This document shows, piece after piece, positions 31,822-39,800 of a stretch of 64,000 nucleotides of DNA. Under the pieces are notes generated by a model that was not told the origin of the DNA, did no database searches, and saw only the letters and a list, made by a program, of their open reading frames with translations. A program made the position numbers and the translations under genes. The first letter of the stretch is position 1, and the number at the start of each line of letters is the position of its first letter. The DNA is from Candidatus Flexicrinis affinis (GTDB lineage Bacteria; Chloroflexota; Anaerolineae; Aggregatilineales; Phototrophicaceae): positions 1-64,000 of the forward strand of contig JADJWE010000009.1 of NCBI GenBank assembly GCA_016716525.1. The letters run 5' to 3'.

Positions 31822-33777
31822 GTGACCGAACGACACTGGTTCAAGGTGGCGGAGCGTGACGATCTTGCCGAGGGGCACGTAAGGACGGTAACCGCCGGGC
31901 ACCAGCCCGTTTGCCTGACGCACTATCAGGGCGAATTCCATGCCATCGACAACCACTGCCCACATCAGGGCGGGCCGCTGGGCGAGGGATTCATCGACGA
32001 GCGCGGATACGTGATCTGCCCGTGGCACGGGTACGAGTACTCCGCTGTGGACGGTTCGCCGCCGCCCGGCTTCGACGATGCCGTCGCTGCATACCCGGTC
32101 GAGGTGCGCGACGACGGCATCTACGTCGGGGTCGAACCGCAAGCCCCGACCGATACCGTCGCGCGGCAGATGCTGGAGGTCGCCGCCGATTGGGGACTGA
32201 CGCATGTCTTCGGCATGGTCGGCCACAGCAATCTGGCGGTCGCGGATGCCATCCGGGTACAGGAAGAACAGGGCCGCATGCGGTTTATCGGCGTGCGGCA
32301 CGAGGGTGCGGCGGCCTTTGCGGCCAGCGGATACGCCAAGCTGACCGGCAAGCCGGCCGCCTGTCTCGGGATCGCCGGGCCGGGCTCGACCAACCTGCTC
32401 ACCGGGTTGTGGGACGCCAAAGTAGACCGCGTGCCGATACTCGCGCTCAGCGGGCAGGTGCAAACGCAGGTGCTGGGCCCGGGCGCGTTTCAGGAGATCG
32501 ACCTCGCCGCCGCGTTTCGCGGGGTCGCCGGGTGGAGCCAAACGGTCATCAGCAATAGGAACGCGTCCGATTTGATGGCGCTAGCGATCAAACACGCGAT
32601 CGTGCACGACGACGTCGCGCATCTGATCTTCCCGGACGAGGTCGCGTTTGCGCCGGGGCTGCAACCGCGCCCCAACACGCCGCGTCAGGGACGAATCAGC
32701 ACCGAAGCGATTGCCCCGCCGCAGGCGCAGGTCGACGAGGCGCTGGCGCTGCTGCGCGAGTCGAAGATCACGACGATTATCGTCGGCAAAGGCGCGCGGC
32801 CGTTTTGCGACCAGATTGTCGAGCTCGCCGAGCGAATCAACGCGCCAATCCTCACCACGTTCAAGGCCAAGGGGCTGATCCCCGATACGCACCCGCTGGC
32901 CTGCGGCGTGCTGGGGCGGAGCGGGACGCCGGTCGCCAGCACCATGATGGGCCGTGCCGACGTGCTGCTCGTGTTTGGTGCGTCGTTCTCGGTGCATACC
33001 GGCATCGCCTCGTACAAGAAGGTCATTCAGGTCGATCACGACCGCATGACACTTGGCAAGTTTCACCCGGTCGAGGTGCCGGTCTGGGGCGACATCGGCG
33101 TGACGGTCGAGCGGCTGATGTCCGGACTGGATGCGCAGACACCGACCGCCCGGCGTGACTTCATCCCGCGCGAAATCGCCGGCCACTGGACGCGCTGGCG
33201 ACGCGAGAAGGCGGACCGTGCGGCAGAGTCGGATGCCGACGGCGTGACCAGCGCCTTTCTGTTCGCGCAGATGGGCGAGGTGGTGCCGCCCGGCGCCGTA
33301 ATCGCTGTGGATGTCGGCAACAACACCTATTCGTTCGGGCGCTACTTCGAGACACAGGGTGGACAGGAACTGCTGATGAGCGGCTATCTCGGCAGTATCG
33401 GGTTTGCCTATCCGGCGGCGATCGGGGCGGCGGCGGCAGTGGATGGATCGCGTCCAGTGTGGGCCGTCGCCGGAGACGGCGGTTTCGGTCAATACGCGAT
33501 GGAGTTCACCACGGCGGTCAAGTACGGCCTGCCGATCAAGCTTGTGCTGCTCAACAACGACGAGATCGGCAAGATCAGCAAGGAACAGCGCGGGGTGAAA
33601 CTGCCTGTGTGGCAGACCAGCCTCGTCAACCCGAACTTCGCCGAGTTTGCGCGGCTGTGCGGCGGGTGGGGCAAGCGTGTGAGTCGTCACGCCGACGTGC
33701 GCGCCGGGCTTGACGAACTGGCTGAACTCGATGGCCCCGGCATTCTTGAAGTCATCACCGACGTGCTAAAAGTTTAG
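31822..33777 (+). CDS. Rieske domain fused to a thiamine-diphosphate enzyme
   Basis: This is a 651-residue fusion. Residues 1-105 are a Rieske 2Fe-2S ferredoxin domain with all four ligands: Cys46 and His48 (NHCPHQGG), Cys66 and His69 (VICPWHGYEY). Residues 110-651 are a pyruvate oxidase/acetolactate synthase-type ThDP enzyme: catalytic glutamate in VRHEGAAAFAASGYAK, IAGPGSTNLLTG, a central domain, and the ThDP/Mg2+ motif GDG...NN in VAGDGGFGQYAMEF to LVLLNND. The domain predicts C-C cleavage or decarboxylation of a 2-oxo acid, and the cluster suggests electrons leave by one-electron steps. The fusion is unusual to my knowledge. GTG 31822 follows GGGGAGGC. The next gene, also with a Rieske domain, starts 8 bases after this stop. 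Confidence 0.88.
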   Translation: MTERHWFKVAERDDLAEGHVRTVTAGHQPVCLTHYQGEFHAIDNHCPHQGGPLGEGFIDERGYVICPWHGYEYSAVDGSPPPGFDDAVAAYPVEVRDDGIYVGVEPQAPTDTVARQMLEVAADWGLTHVFGMVGHSNLAVADAIRVQEEQGRMRFIGVRHEGAAAFAASGYAKLTGKPAACLGIAGPGSTNLLTGLWDAKVDRVPILALSGQVQTQVLGPGAFQEIDLAAAFRGVAGWSQTVISNRNASDLMALAIKHAIVHDDVAHLIFPDEVAFAPGLQPRPNTPRQGRISTEAIAPPQAQVDEALALLRESKITTIIVGKGARPFCDQIVELAERINAPILTTFKAKGLIPDTHPLACGVLGRSGTPVASTMMGRADVLLVFGASFSVHTGIASYKKVIQVDHDRMTLGKFHPVEVPVWGDIGVTVERLMSGLDAQTPTARRDFIPREIAGHWTRWRREKADRAAESDADGVTSAFLFAQMGEVVPPGAVIAVDVGNNTYSFGRYFETQGGQELLMSGYLGSIGFAYPAAIGAAAAVDGSRPVWAVAGDGGFGQYAMEFTTAVKYGLPIKLVLLNNDEIGKISKEQRGVKLPVWQTSLVNPNFAEFARLCGGWGKRVSRHADVRAGLDELAELDGPGILEVITDVLKV

Positions 33778-33785
33778 GGGGAGTT

Positions 33786-35348
33786 ATGCCGAACTATGTA
33801 AACGTGCTCAAGTCTAATGAACTGGAAGACGGCAAGGGCACGACCGTATTCGTCAACGAGCGTGACATCGCGCTTTATCGCTACGAGGGCGAATTCTTCG
33901 CGCTCGACAACACGTGCCTGCACCGGCAGGGCAAGCTGGGCGACGGATGGATGAACGGCCCGAACGTGATCTGCCCGCTGCACGGGTGGGACTACGATGT
34001 GCGCACCGGTGTCAGCCGCTGGAACCCGAACGAGGTGATCGCCACCTATCCGGTGCGGGTCGACGGCGAACAAGTTCAGGTTGACGCCGATGCGGTGCCG
34101 CCCAAGCCGCGTTTTAAGAACGAATACCTCGGCCTGTGGGCGCGCCGCGACGATTCGCTCGAACACGAGATGCACGACATCCACGCCTATTCGCGCGGGT
34201 CGCACGAGATGGTCGAGCCGATGGGCAGTGAACGGCGCAACTATCCGTCGTTCGACGAGCTGTACTTCCTGCCCGGCCAGCTTGCGCGCCTGCCGCTGTT
34301 GGACGACGAGCCGGTCGACACGTCGGTCGTCATCGGCGAGAAGCGCGAGAAGCCGATCGCGCTGCGCGCGCCGATCTACGTCAGCCATATGAGCTTTGGC
34401 GCGTTGAGCAAAGAGGCGAAGATGGCGCTCGCTGAAGGCGCGTCGATGTTCGGTACGCTGATGTGCAGCGGCGAAGGCGGCATGTTGGATGAGACGCGCC
34501 GGATCGCCAAGCAATACGTGTTTGAGATGGCGTCCGGCTATTTCGGCTGGACCGAGGCCAACATCGCGCTTGCGGACGGCATCGAGATCAAGATGGGCCA
34601 GTCGGCCAAGGCCGGGCTGGGCGGCCTGCTGCCGGGCCACAAGGTGACCGCGGACATCGCAAAAGTGCGCGGGTTACAGGAAGGGCAAGAGGCGCGCAGT
34701 CCGGCGCGCTTCCGGGACATCAACTCGGTCGAGGACATGAAGGAACGCATCGCTTGGATTCGCTCGGTCAACCCGAGCATCCCGATCGGCATCAAGTTCG
34801 CCGCGAGTCGCATCGAAGCCGATCTCGCCGCCGCATGCGAGTTGGACGTGGACTGGATCACGCTGGATGGGCGCGCTGGCGGGACGGGAGCGGCAGGCAA
34901 GCACGTCAAGGACAACATCTGCGTACCGACCGTGTACGCCATTCCCCGCGCGCGTAAGTGGCTGGACGATCACGGCGTGACCGGCGTCAAGCTGCTGGTG
35001 ACGGGCGGGTTCCGCACTGCGCCGGACGTGGCGAAGGCGATTGCGCTGGGCGCGGATGCCGTGGCGCTGGCGACTGCGGCCATGATGGCGATCGGATGCC
35101 AGCAGTACCGCGCGTGCGGCAGCAACAACTGCCCGGTCGGTATCGCCACACAGAAGATGGAACTGCGCCAGCGTTTCGACTACACAATCAGCGCCAAGCG
35201 CCTGAACAACTTCCTTGAGGCGTGGACGGCGCAGATGACCGACTTCGCGCGTATGTGCGGGCGGCGCAAGCTCTCCGACCTGACGTACGAGGATTTGGCG
35301 ACGACCAACCACGACATCGCCACGTACACACCGGTCGCGCACGTGTAG
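33786..35348 (+). CDS. Rieske domain fused to glutamate synthase FMN/3Fe-4S domain
   Basis: This 520-residue protein has residues 1-100 as a Rieske domain with Cys44, His46 (TCLHRQG), Cys63 and His66 (VICPLHGWDY). Residues 110-500 are the FMN-binding glutamate synthase domain: SHMSFGALSKEAKMALAEG, EIKMGQSAKAGLGGLLPGHK, IGIKFAASRIEAD, TLDGRAGGTGAAGK, the FMN-phosphate region TGGFRTAPDVAKAIALGAD, and 3Fe-4S cysteines 438, 444, 449 (C-x5-C-x4-C). It has no glutamine amidotransferase domain, so it could use free ammonia or catalyse a different FMN-dependent reaction. AGGGGGAG overlaps the upstream stop. The Rieske domain sits where an electron input is needed. Partnership with the ThDP enzyme is inferred from the tight operon. 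Confidence 0.88.
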   Translation: MPNYVNVLKSNELEDGKGTTVFVNERDIALYRYEGEFFALDNTCLHRQGKLGDGWMNGPNVICPLHGWDYDVRTGVSRWNPNEVIATYPVRVDGEQVQVDADAVPPKPRFKNEYLGLWARRDDSLEHEMHDIHAYSRGSHEMVEPMGSERRNYPSFDELYFLPGQLARLPLLDDEPVDTSVVIGEKREKPIALRAPIYVSHMSFGALSKEAKMALAEGASMFGTLMCSGEGGMLDETRRIAKQYVFEMASGYFGWTEANIALADGIEIKMGQSAKAGLGGLLPGHKVTADIAKVRGLQEGQEARSPARFRDINSVEDMKERIAWIRSVNPSIPIGIKFAASRIEADLAAACELDVDWITLDGRAGGTGAAGKHVKDNICVPTVYAIPRARKWLDDHGVTGVKLLVTGGFRTAPDVAKAIALGADAVALATAAMMAIGCQQYRACGSNNCPVGIATQKMELRQRFDYTISAKRLNNFLEAWTAQMTDFARMCGRRKLSDLTYEDLATTNHDIATYTPVAHV

Positions 35349-35359
35349 GGGAGCAGCAC

Positions 35360-35389
35360 GCGGGATGTGGCAGTTCGCTCGCATCCCGC
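35360..35389 (+). terminator. Possible terminator after the Rieske operon
   Basis: An 8-base stem GCGGGATG / CATCCCGC lies 12 bases past the stop, without a U-run. Confidence 0.35.
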
Positions 35390-35420
35390 CTGAGCCTAAG
35401 TTCAGAAGCCGCGCTGCGTG

Positions 35421-36500
35421 TTACTTGGGAGCCGCCGGCACGCCGAGCAGTTTATCCTCACGTGTCGATGAGTTCGCCATGTAGTAGGCGTAAATTAGGT
35501 CGAGCAGCAGCGATCCAGTTTCCGACTTGAACACGACTTGAATCGAGAGACTGCTCAAGTTCTTGCCCCCCATCGGCAAGAGTTTCTGCACGTACGAGTA
35601 GCCGCCCATGGTCGCGAGACCCGAAAGATCCGACACTACCGTTGTCGTCGGCTTGCCGTCCGAGTACTTCGCTTTGAATTTGACTTTCGCCGATCCGATC
35701 GGCGCGTCCATCACACGGTAGAAGAAGATCCACATGAAAACGCCGTTCTTTCGGACGCGGAAGCGATCGTCCCACGGAATCGTCTGCTTGAGCTTCGACT
35801 TCTCGCCAACGCTGCCGATGAACCGGAAGGCGCAGTTTCCCGCGTAGGCAGGGTAGGCGCCACTCCCGCACGAACGCTCGTCGCTGGTGCCGTTCACGAC
35901 CGTCCAGTCGGCCGCGGCAAGGGGCGATTCAAAGCTGCCATTCAGGGCGTTCATCCCATAGTGGAGCATGCGGGTGTTGAGCTTGAGCACGGACGTCGGG
36001 TCAATTGCGTTCGGGTCGTATGTCCCGACAAGGACGTAATAGGTCGTGCCGTTAGTCACCGCGAGGCTCAGCTCGCTGGAATAGGAGCTGAGGGACGCGT
36101 CGTCATTGCAGGCGACTTCCGTCAGCGAGTTCAACGCAGCGCCTGTAAACACGGCCATGATCGTGTCGGGTGTTTCAAACAGCCCTTTATAGATTCGCGT
36201 TCCCGACGTGGATAGGTGAACGTGCCCGCCCGGGGGCAGCGAGAACTTGTACCATACCGAATGACTGATGATGTCCCCTGCCGTAGTGGTGCAGGATGGC
36301 GTTACGGTTGGCTGATCGACCTCGACCGTGGCCTCGCTGATGTTCGGGACCGTGTAGTCGTAGCCGATGACGAGCTGTGTGGCGTTGACCCAGTCGTCGT
36401 TATCCGGCGGTAGGCGCGGGGCGGACTGGGCGATGGCAGGGGCCGCGACTAGTAGGGCTGCAGCGCACACCATAATCAGCAAAGCATGAACTTGGCGCAT
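35421..36500 (-). CDS. Secreted protein with PPC-like and NGxFE/CAFRF domains
   Basis: This 359-residue exported protein has a signal peptide ending AAPAIAQS at about residue 26. Residues 33-170 resemble a bacterial pre-peptidase C-terminal (PPC) domain (DDWVNATQLVI, HSVWYKFSLPPGGHVHLST, YYVLVGTYDP). Residues 187-345 form a beta-sandwich module starting NGSFESPLAAADWT, with a cysteine pair around GNCAFRFIGS and the FKAKYSDGK strand. The same module occurs twice at the end of the giant subtilase-like protein at 45069, suggesting a shared carbohydrate- or surface-binding role. GACGAGGAC precedes the ATG. It ends just past the Rieske operon on the opposite strand. Confidence 0.7.
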   Translation of the reverse strand: MRQVHALLIMVCAAALLVAAPAIAQSAPRLPPDNDDWVNATQLVIGYDYTVPNISEATVEVDQPTVTPSCTTTAGDIISHSVWYKFSLPPGGHVHLSTSGTRIYKGLFETPDTIMAVFTGAALNSLTEVACNDDASLSSYSSELSLAVTNGTTYYVLVGTYDPNAIDPTSVLKLNTRMLHYGMNALNGSFESPLAAADWTVVNGTSDERSCGSGAYPAYAGNCAFRFIGSVGEKSKLKQTIPWDDRFRVRKNGVFMWIFFYRVMDAPIGSAKVKFKAKYSDGKPTTTVVSDLSGLATMGGYSYVQKLLPMGGKNLSSLSIQVVFKSETGSLLLDLIYAYYMANSSTREDKLLGVPAAPK

Positions 36501-36591
36501 GGGTTAGTCCTCGTCGCATCCATATTATTAGGTGCAGTCACTGTACAACAGATTGTGACTTCGCGCTGAAGTGTGCCGGTGGATGCCGAGC

Positions 36592-37389
36592 TTATGCCGG
36601 TTTCTGACGCTCAAGAGCCGCGCGGATCACGCCGACATCCGCCGCGAAGATATCCGCCACCGCTGCTGGTACGTCCGCGGCCTGCGCATCCGTCCACGGT
36701 ACATCGGTTTCGGCCCCATGCGTCCGCTCGATCAACCCTTTGACCTCGTCGAAGCGCAGCATCCGGCCGTCCACGACACGGTGGATGATCACATTATCTA
36801 GGAACAGGCCGTCATCGTGATGGTCGCGTACGAGGCGATTGCGCAGGGCATCCGGCGATACCGGGTCGCCTTTCAGCACGAAGCACTTGCCGGTGAACTG
36901 ACCGCTTTCGCGCCAGATGCGCCAGCGCTGCTCCGCGACCGGCTCGACGTGATAGCGATAGACCATCGTCATGGCGGTGCGTGCCTCGCCGCTCAGCGGA
37001 ATGGCCGCGGGGATGGGAAAGCCGACGTCGGCCAGATAGCGCGCGCCGTCGAGCGTCACGCTCAATGCACAGTGCGGGTCGACGTGATCCTTGCTCATGT
37101 CGCACAGGTGGCGCGTGACATCATAGCCGAGTTCGGCCAGCAGGGCGGCGGCCGCGGTATTGCTTTCGAAGCACGTCCCGCCTAATCCGCGCTCGAGGGC
37201 ATCCGTAAAGAACGCGTCGGGATCGCGGGCGTACTGCTCGGGCGAGGCGGGGCGGGTGTGTCGCGCGATGCGTGACGCGCTTTCCCACGGGATTCGCTCG
37301 CTCCACGCGACGAGGAAGGCGTGCAGCGCAGCGGGGGACGGCTCGGCGCGATCGAGTCGCAGATGGCTCAGGATGCGGTCGACGTTCAT
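36592..37389 (-). CDS. Arylamine N-acetyltransferase
   Basis: This 265-residue cytosolic enzyme of the NAT family transfers acetyl from acetyl-CoA to aromatic amines or hydrazines, or to polyketide precursors. The Cys-His-Asp triad is visible: Cys in RGLGGTCFESN (about residue 73), His in VDPHCALSV (about 105) and Asp in YLADVGFP (about 120). Length and motif order are normal. Its ATG overlaps the stop of the upstream Uma2 gene (ATGA, 37386-37389), so they form a coupled pair; the biological link is not obvious. The C-terminal 60 residues are less conserved. Confidence 0.88.
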   Translation of the reverse strand: MNVDRILSHLRLDRAEPSPAALHAFLVAWSERIPWESASRIARHTRPASPEQYARDPDAFFTDALERGLGGTCFESNTAAAALLAELGYDVTRHLCDMSKDHVDPHCALSVTLDGARYLADVGFPIPAAIPLSGEARTAMTMVYRYHVEPVAEQRWRIWRESGQFTGKCFVLKGDPVSPDALRNRLVRDHHDDGLFLDNVIIHRVVDGRMLRFDEVKGLIERTHGAETDVPWTDAQAADVPAAVADIFAADVGVIRAALERQKPA

Positions 37390-37955
37390 TCGGCGGAGAT
37401 ATTCGGGAAGATGTCGCGAACGGCGAGCGTAAGTCCGGGCAGGGTGCCCGCGCCGGAAAGCGAGCCGTCGATCCCGACGACGGAGACGTCCAGCTCCGGT
37501 TGATAAACTTCGACGGCGCGATCCTCGGTGAAGACGAGCCAGACGAGGCGCGTTCCGGCCGCGAGATACATCTCGGCTTTGCGCCGCATCGCCCGCTTCG
37601 TGTCGCTTTGCGACTGAACCTCCGCTGCAAAATCGGGCGCGCCTCGGAAGAATCCACTGGTGATCTGCGATAGCCGCGGCTTGAGGATGACGCTCACATC
37701 GGGGGCGACGACCGTGGACTCGGAGAGGACGTAACCGCCTTCTGCGCTCACCACCACGCCGAGGTCATGGGTTGCGACAAAGTCACCGACTTGGCGGGTC
37801 AGAAGGGCCGTGACAATCGATGGCAGCGTACCGGACGGCGACACCTCAAAGACCTCTCCGTGGATGAGTTCGTAGTCGTGCACGGAATCGTCGCGCCGCG
37901 CGAGCAAATCCTCGAACTGTGCGATGGTCAGGATCTGACGATCGATGCTGGACAT
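37386..37955 (-). CDS. Uma2 family endonuclease-fold protein (1)
   Basis: This 189-residue protein has the restriction-endonuclease-like PD-(D/E)XK fold of the Uma2 (DUF820) family. Core elements are the N-terminal YELIHGEVFEVSP, the catalytic-type VVAPDVSVIL (PD), PDFAAEVQSQSD (E) and KAEMYLAAGTRLVWLVF (K), with VEVYQPE after it. The family is strongly expanded in filamentous bacteria, often without a known role. A second paralogue is at 41380. It overlaps the NAT gene downstream by four bases. Confidence 0.85.
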   Translation of the reverse strand: MSSIDRQILTIAQFEDLLARRDDSVHDYELIHGEVFEVSPSGTLPSIVTALLTRQVGDFVATHDLGVVVSAEGGYVLSESTVVAPDVSVILKPRLSQITSGFFRGAPDFAAEVQSQSDTKRAMRRKAEMYLAAGTRLVWLVFTEDRAVEVYQPELDVSVVGIDGSLSGAGTLPGLTLAVRDIFPNISAE

Positions 37956-38020
37956 GGTGCGACTCCCGGCCGGTGGGCTGGATGATGCGATTGTATCACG
38001 GGGCTGGTGTGATCAGAGCG

Positions 38021-39751
38021 TCACGGCCCCGACACGTTCGAGGCGGCCGACGGCTGGGTAGGCAGTGGTGGGTGCGGAAGTTGCGCGAGCTTGTCCAGCG
38101 TGCGGCGGGCGAGCGGCAGCGTCATCCAATGATATGCGGCGCTGGCGAAGGCGCGCGGGCTGACGAACCGCCCATGCCTCAGGGCGGCCCACGTTTTGCG
38201 GGCGCGGTATTCCTTGTGCACGACGGTGTGCAAGTGCCGGTAGAACGCCGTCGTGAACGGGCCGCGGTACAGCATGGCGAGATCTTCGCTGTCGACCCAG
38301 TTGGCGCGCTCGCCTAGTTCCAGCTTGACCCGCTCGTAGAACGGCGTGCCGGGCAGCGGATAGCTGACGCTGATGCCGATGTCGTCCGGCATCAGGTCGC
38401 GCACCATCTGCAGCGTCGCTTCGACATCCTCGCGCGTCTCGCCGGGATAGCCGAACTGCAAGAAGAACGCGACCTTCACACCGTGCGCGTGGAGCTGCTT
38501 GGTCGCCTCGTAGATTTGCGTGACCTGCGTGCCTTTGTCCATCGCATCGAGGATCTTCTGCGACCCCGACTCGGCGCCGACCCACACGATCTTCGCGCCG
38601 GCCCGCGCGAGCGCCGGGATCGTCCGCCCGCGCAGTAGGAGGTCGACGCGATTGAGCGACTTGAACGGGATGTGGACGCCCTGCGCGTCGAGCTCGTCGG
38701 CGAACTGCTCGATCCACTTGTCTTGAATGCCCATGATATCGTCCATGAACCAGATATGATCCGGCTGGACGTGATCGCGCAGCCACTTCATCTCGGCAAC
38801 GACGTTCTGCGGGCTGCGGACGCTGTATTTCTGCCCCCAGATCGGCTTGGCGCACCAGTTGCAGTGGAACGGACAGCCGCGAGTGGTCACCATGTTGACA
38901 CTGAAATAGCCGTGATGCTCGCGCCAGACGTGCTTGTAACGGTTGAGGTCGACGAGATCCCACGCCGGGAACGGCAGCGCGTCCAGATCGCGGATCACCG
39001 GCCGAGGCAGCGTCCTCTCCACGGCACCGTCGCGCAGAACGGCAATCCCTGCGGGAAGAAGTGATGAGCTGACCTCACCCCGCGTCGCTGCGCTCCGCTG
39101 CCCCTCTCCGGGGGGAGAGGGGCGATCCACCGCAGGCTTGTGATTCTCCCCTCGCCTTGAGGGGAGGGCGGGGGTGAGGGCTTCGCCAAGTGCTGAGTCA
39201 CCACCCGCCGCGGCATCGTTTCTCCCTCGCCCCTTGTGGGAGAGGGGGCTAGGGGGTGAGGGGGCGACTTCCTCCCCTCGCCCTGAGGGAGAGGGGCTGG
39301 GGGTGAGGGTTTCCGGAGTGAGGGTCCCCAACACCTCCAGCAGCGTTTCCTCACCTTCACCGAGGATCACGACATCCGCGCCGTGTTCGAGGTATTTGTC
39401 CGGGTGATCGGTCATATCTGCGCCGGCAACTACGACCACGCATCCGCGCTGCTTGGCCGCCGCAATCATCGCAAATGCCGCCTCGCGCATGCGCAGCAGC
39501 GACATCTTGCTCAAGTAGTTGAAATTGTCTTCGTACAGCACGGCGATCCGCGGCCGACGCTTGTCGAGGGCGTCGATCCACTCGGCCGGACCGCTGGCGA
39601 GCATGGCGTCGAACAGCGCGACGTCATAGCCCGCATTGCGGACGACGGCCGCGGCGTACAGCGTTCCGAGCGGCGGATAGGGCTGCATCGCCTTGTGCAG
39701 CTTGGGGTCGAAGATCAGGTAGTACGACTGGCCGAAGAGGATATCGGTCAT
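38021..39751 (-). CDS. B12-binding radical SAM enzyme interrupted by repeat-encoded linker
   Basis: This 576-residue enzyme is related to that at 12299-13729. The cobalamin domain (1-138, LHKAMQPYPPLGTLYAAAVV, GADVVILGEGEETLLEVLG) is followed by about 90 residues encoded by four palindromic repeats (ETLTPSPSPSGRGEE, PSPPSPLSHKGRG, LTPALPSRRGE, DRPSPPGEGQ). Normal sequence resumes at LPAGIAVLRDGAVERTLPRP and the radical SAM motif CPFHCNWC near residue 293. Then come AKIVWVGAESGSQKILDAMD and PLPGTPFYERVK. Without the insert the length would match its paralogue. The insert is in frame and stop-free over 267 bases. It lies between two domains, where a flexible linker is tolerable. TACAAT at 39780-39785 may be its -10. 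Confidence 0.87.
   Translation of the reverse strand: MTDILFGQSYYLIFDPKLHKAMQPYPPLGTLYAAAVVRNAGYDVALFDAMLASGPAEWIDALDKRRPRIAVLYEDNFNYLSKMSLLRMREAAFAMIAAAKQRGCVVVVAGADMTDHPDKYLEHGADVVILGEGEETLLEVLGTLTPETLTPSPSPSGRGEEVAPSPPSPLSHKGRGRNDAAAGGDSALGEALTPALPSRRGENHKPAVDRPSPPGEGQRSAATRGEVSSSLLPAGIAVLRDGAVERTLPRPVIRDLDALPFPAWDLVDLNRYKHVWREHHGYFSVNMVTTRGCPFHCNWCAKPIWGQKYSVRSPQNVVAEMKWLRDHVQPDHIWFMDDIMGIQDKWIEQFADELDAQGVHIPFKSLNRVDLLLRGRTIPALARAGAKIVWVGAESGSQKILDAMDKGTQVTQIYEATKQLHAHGVKVAFFLQFGYPGETREDVEATLQMVRDLMPDDIGISVSYPLPGTPFYERVKLELGERANWVDSEDLAMLYRGPFTTAFYRHLHTVVHKEYRARKTWAALRHGRFVSPRAFASAAYHWMTLPLARRTLDKLAQLPHPPLPTQPSAASNVSGP
39075..39123. repeat. G/C-rich palindromic element (a) in radical SAM gene
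   Basis: CTCACCCC and CCCCTCTCC pair with GGGGGAGAGGGG. This is the least canonical of the four copies in the insert. Confidence 0.65.
39146..39180. repeat. G/C-rich palindromic element (b) in radical SAM gene
   Basis: CTCCCCTCGCCTTGAGGGG is followed by a GGGGGTGAGGG tail. It encodes LTPALPSRRGE on the minus strand. A CAAGTGCTGA box follows at 39187-39196. Confidence 0.78.
39221..39264. repeat. G/C-rich palindromic element (c) in radical SAM gene
   Basis: TCTCCCTCGCCCCTTGTGGG continues AGAGGGGGCTAGGGGGTGAG. It is nearly the same as the 21135-21178 copy and encodes PSPPSPLSHKGRG. Confidence 0.8.
39272..39310. repeat. G/C-rich palindromic element (d) in radical SAM gene
   Basis: CTCCCCTCGCCCTGAGGGA continues GAGGGGCTGGGGGTGAGGG. 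It is nearly the same as the 21219-21260 copy and encodes TLTPSPSPSGRGE. Confidence 0.8.
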
Positions 39752-39800
39752 GGGGCAGCCTTCAACTCGCTAGACCGCCATTGTACACGATCTCCCCGTG

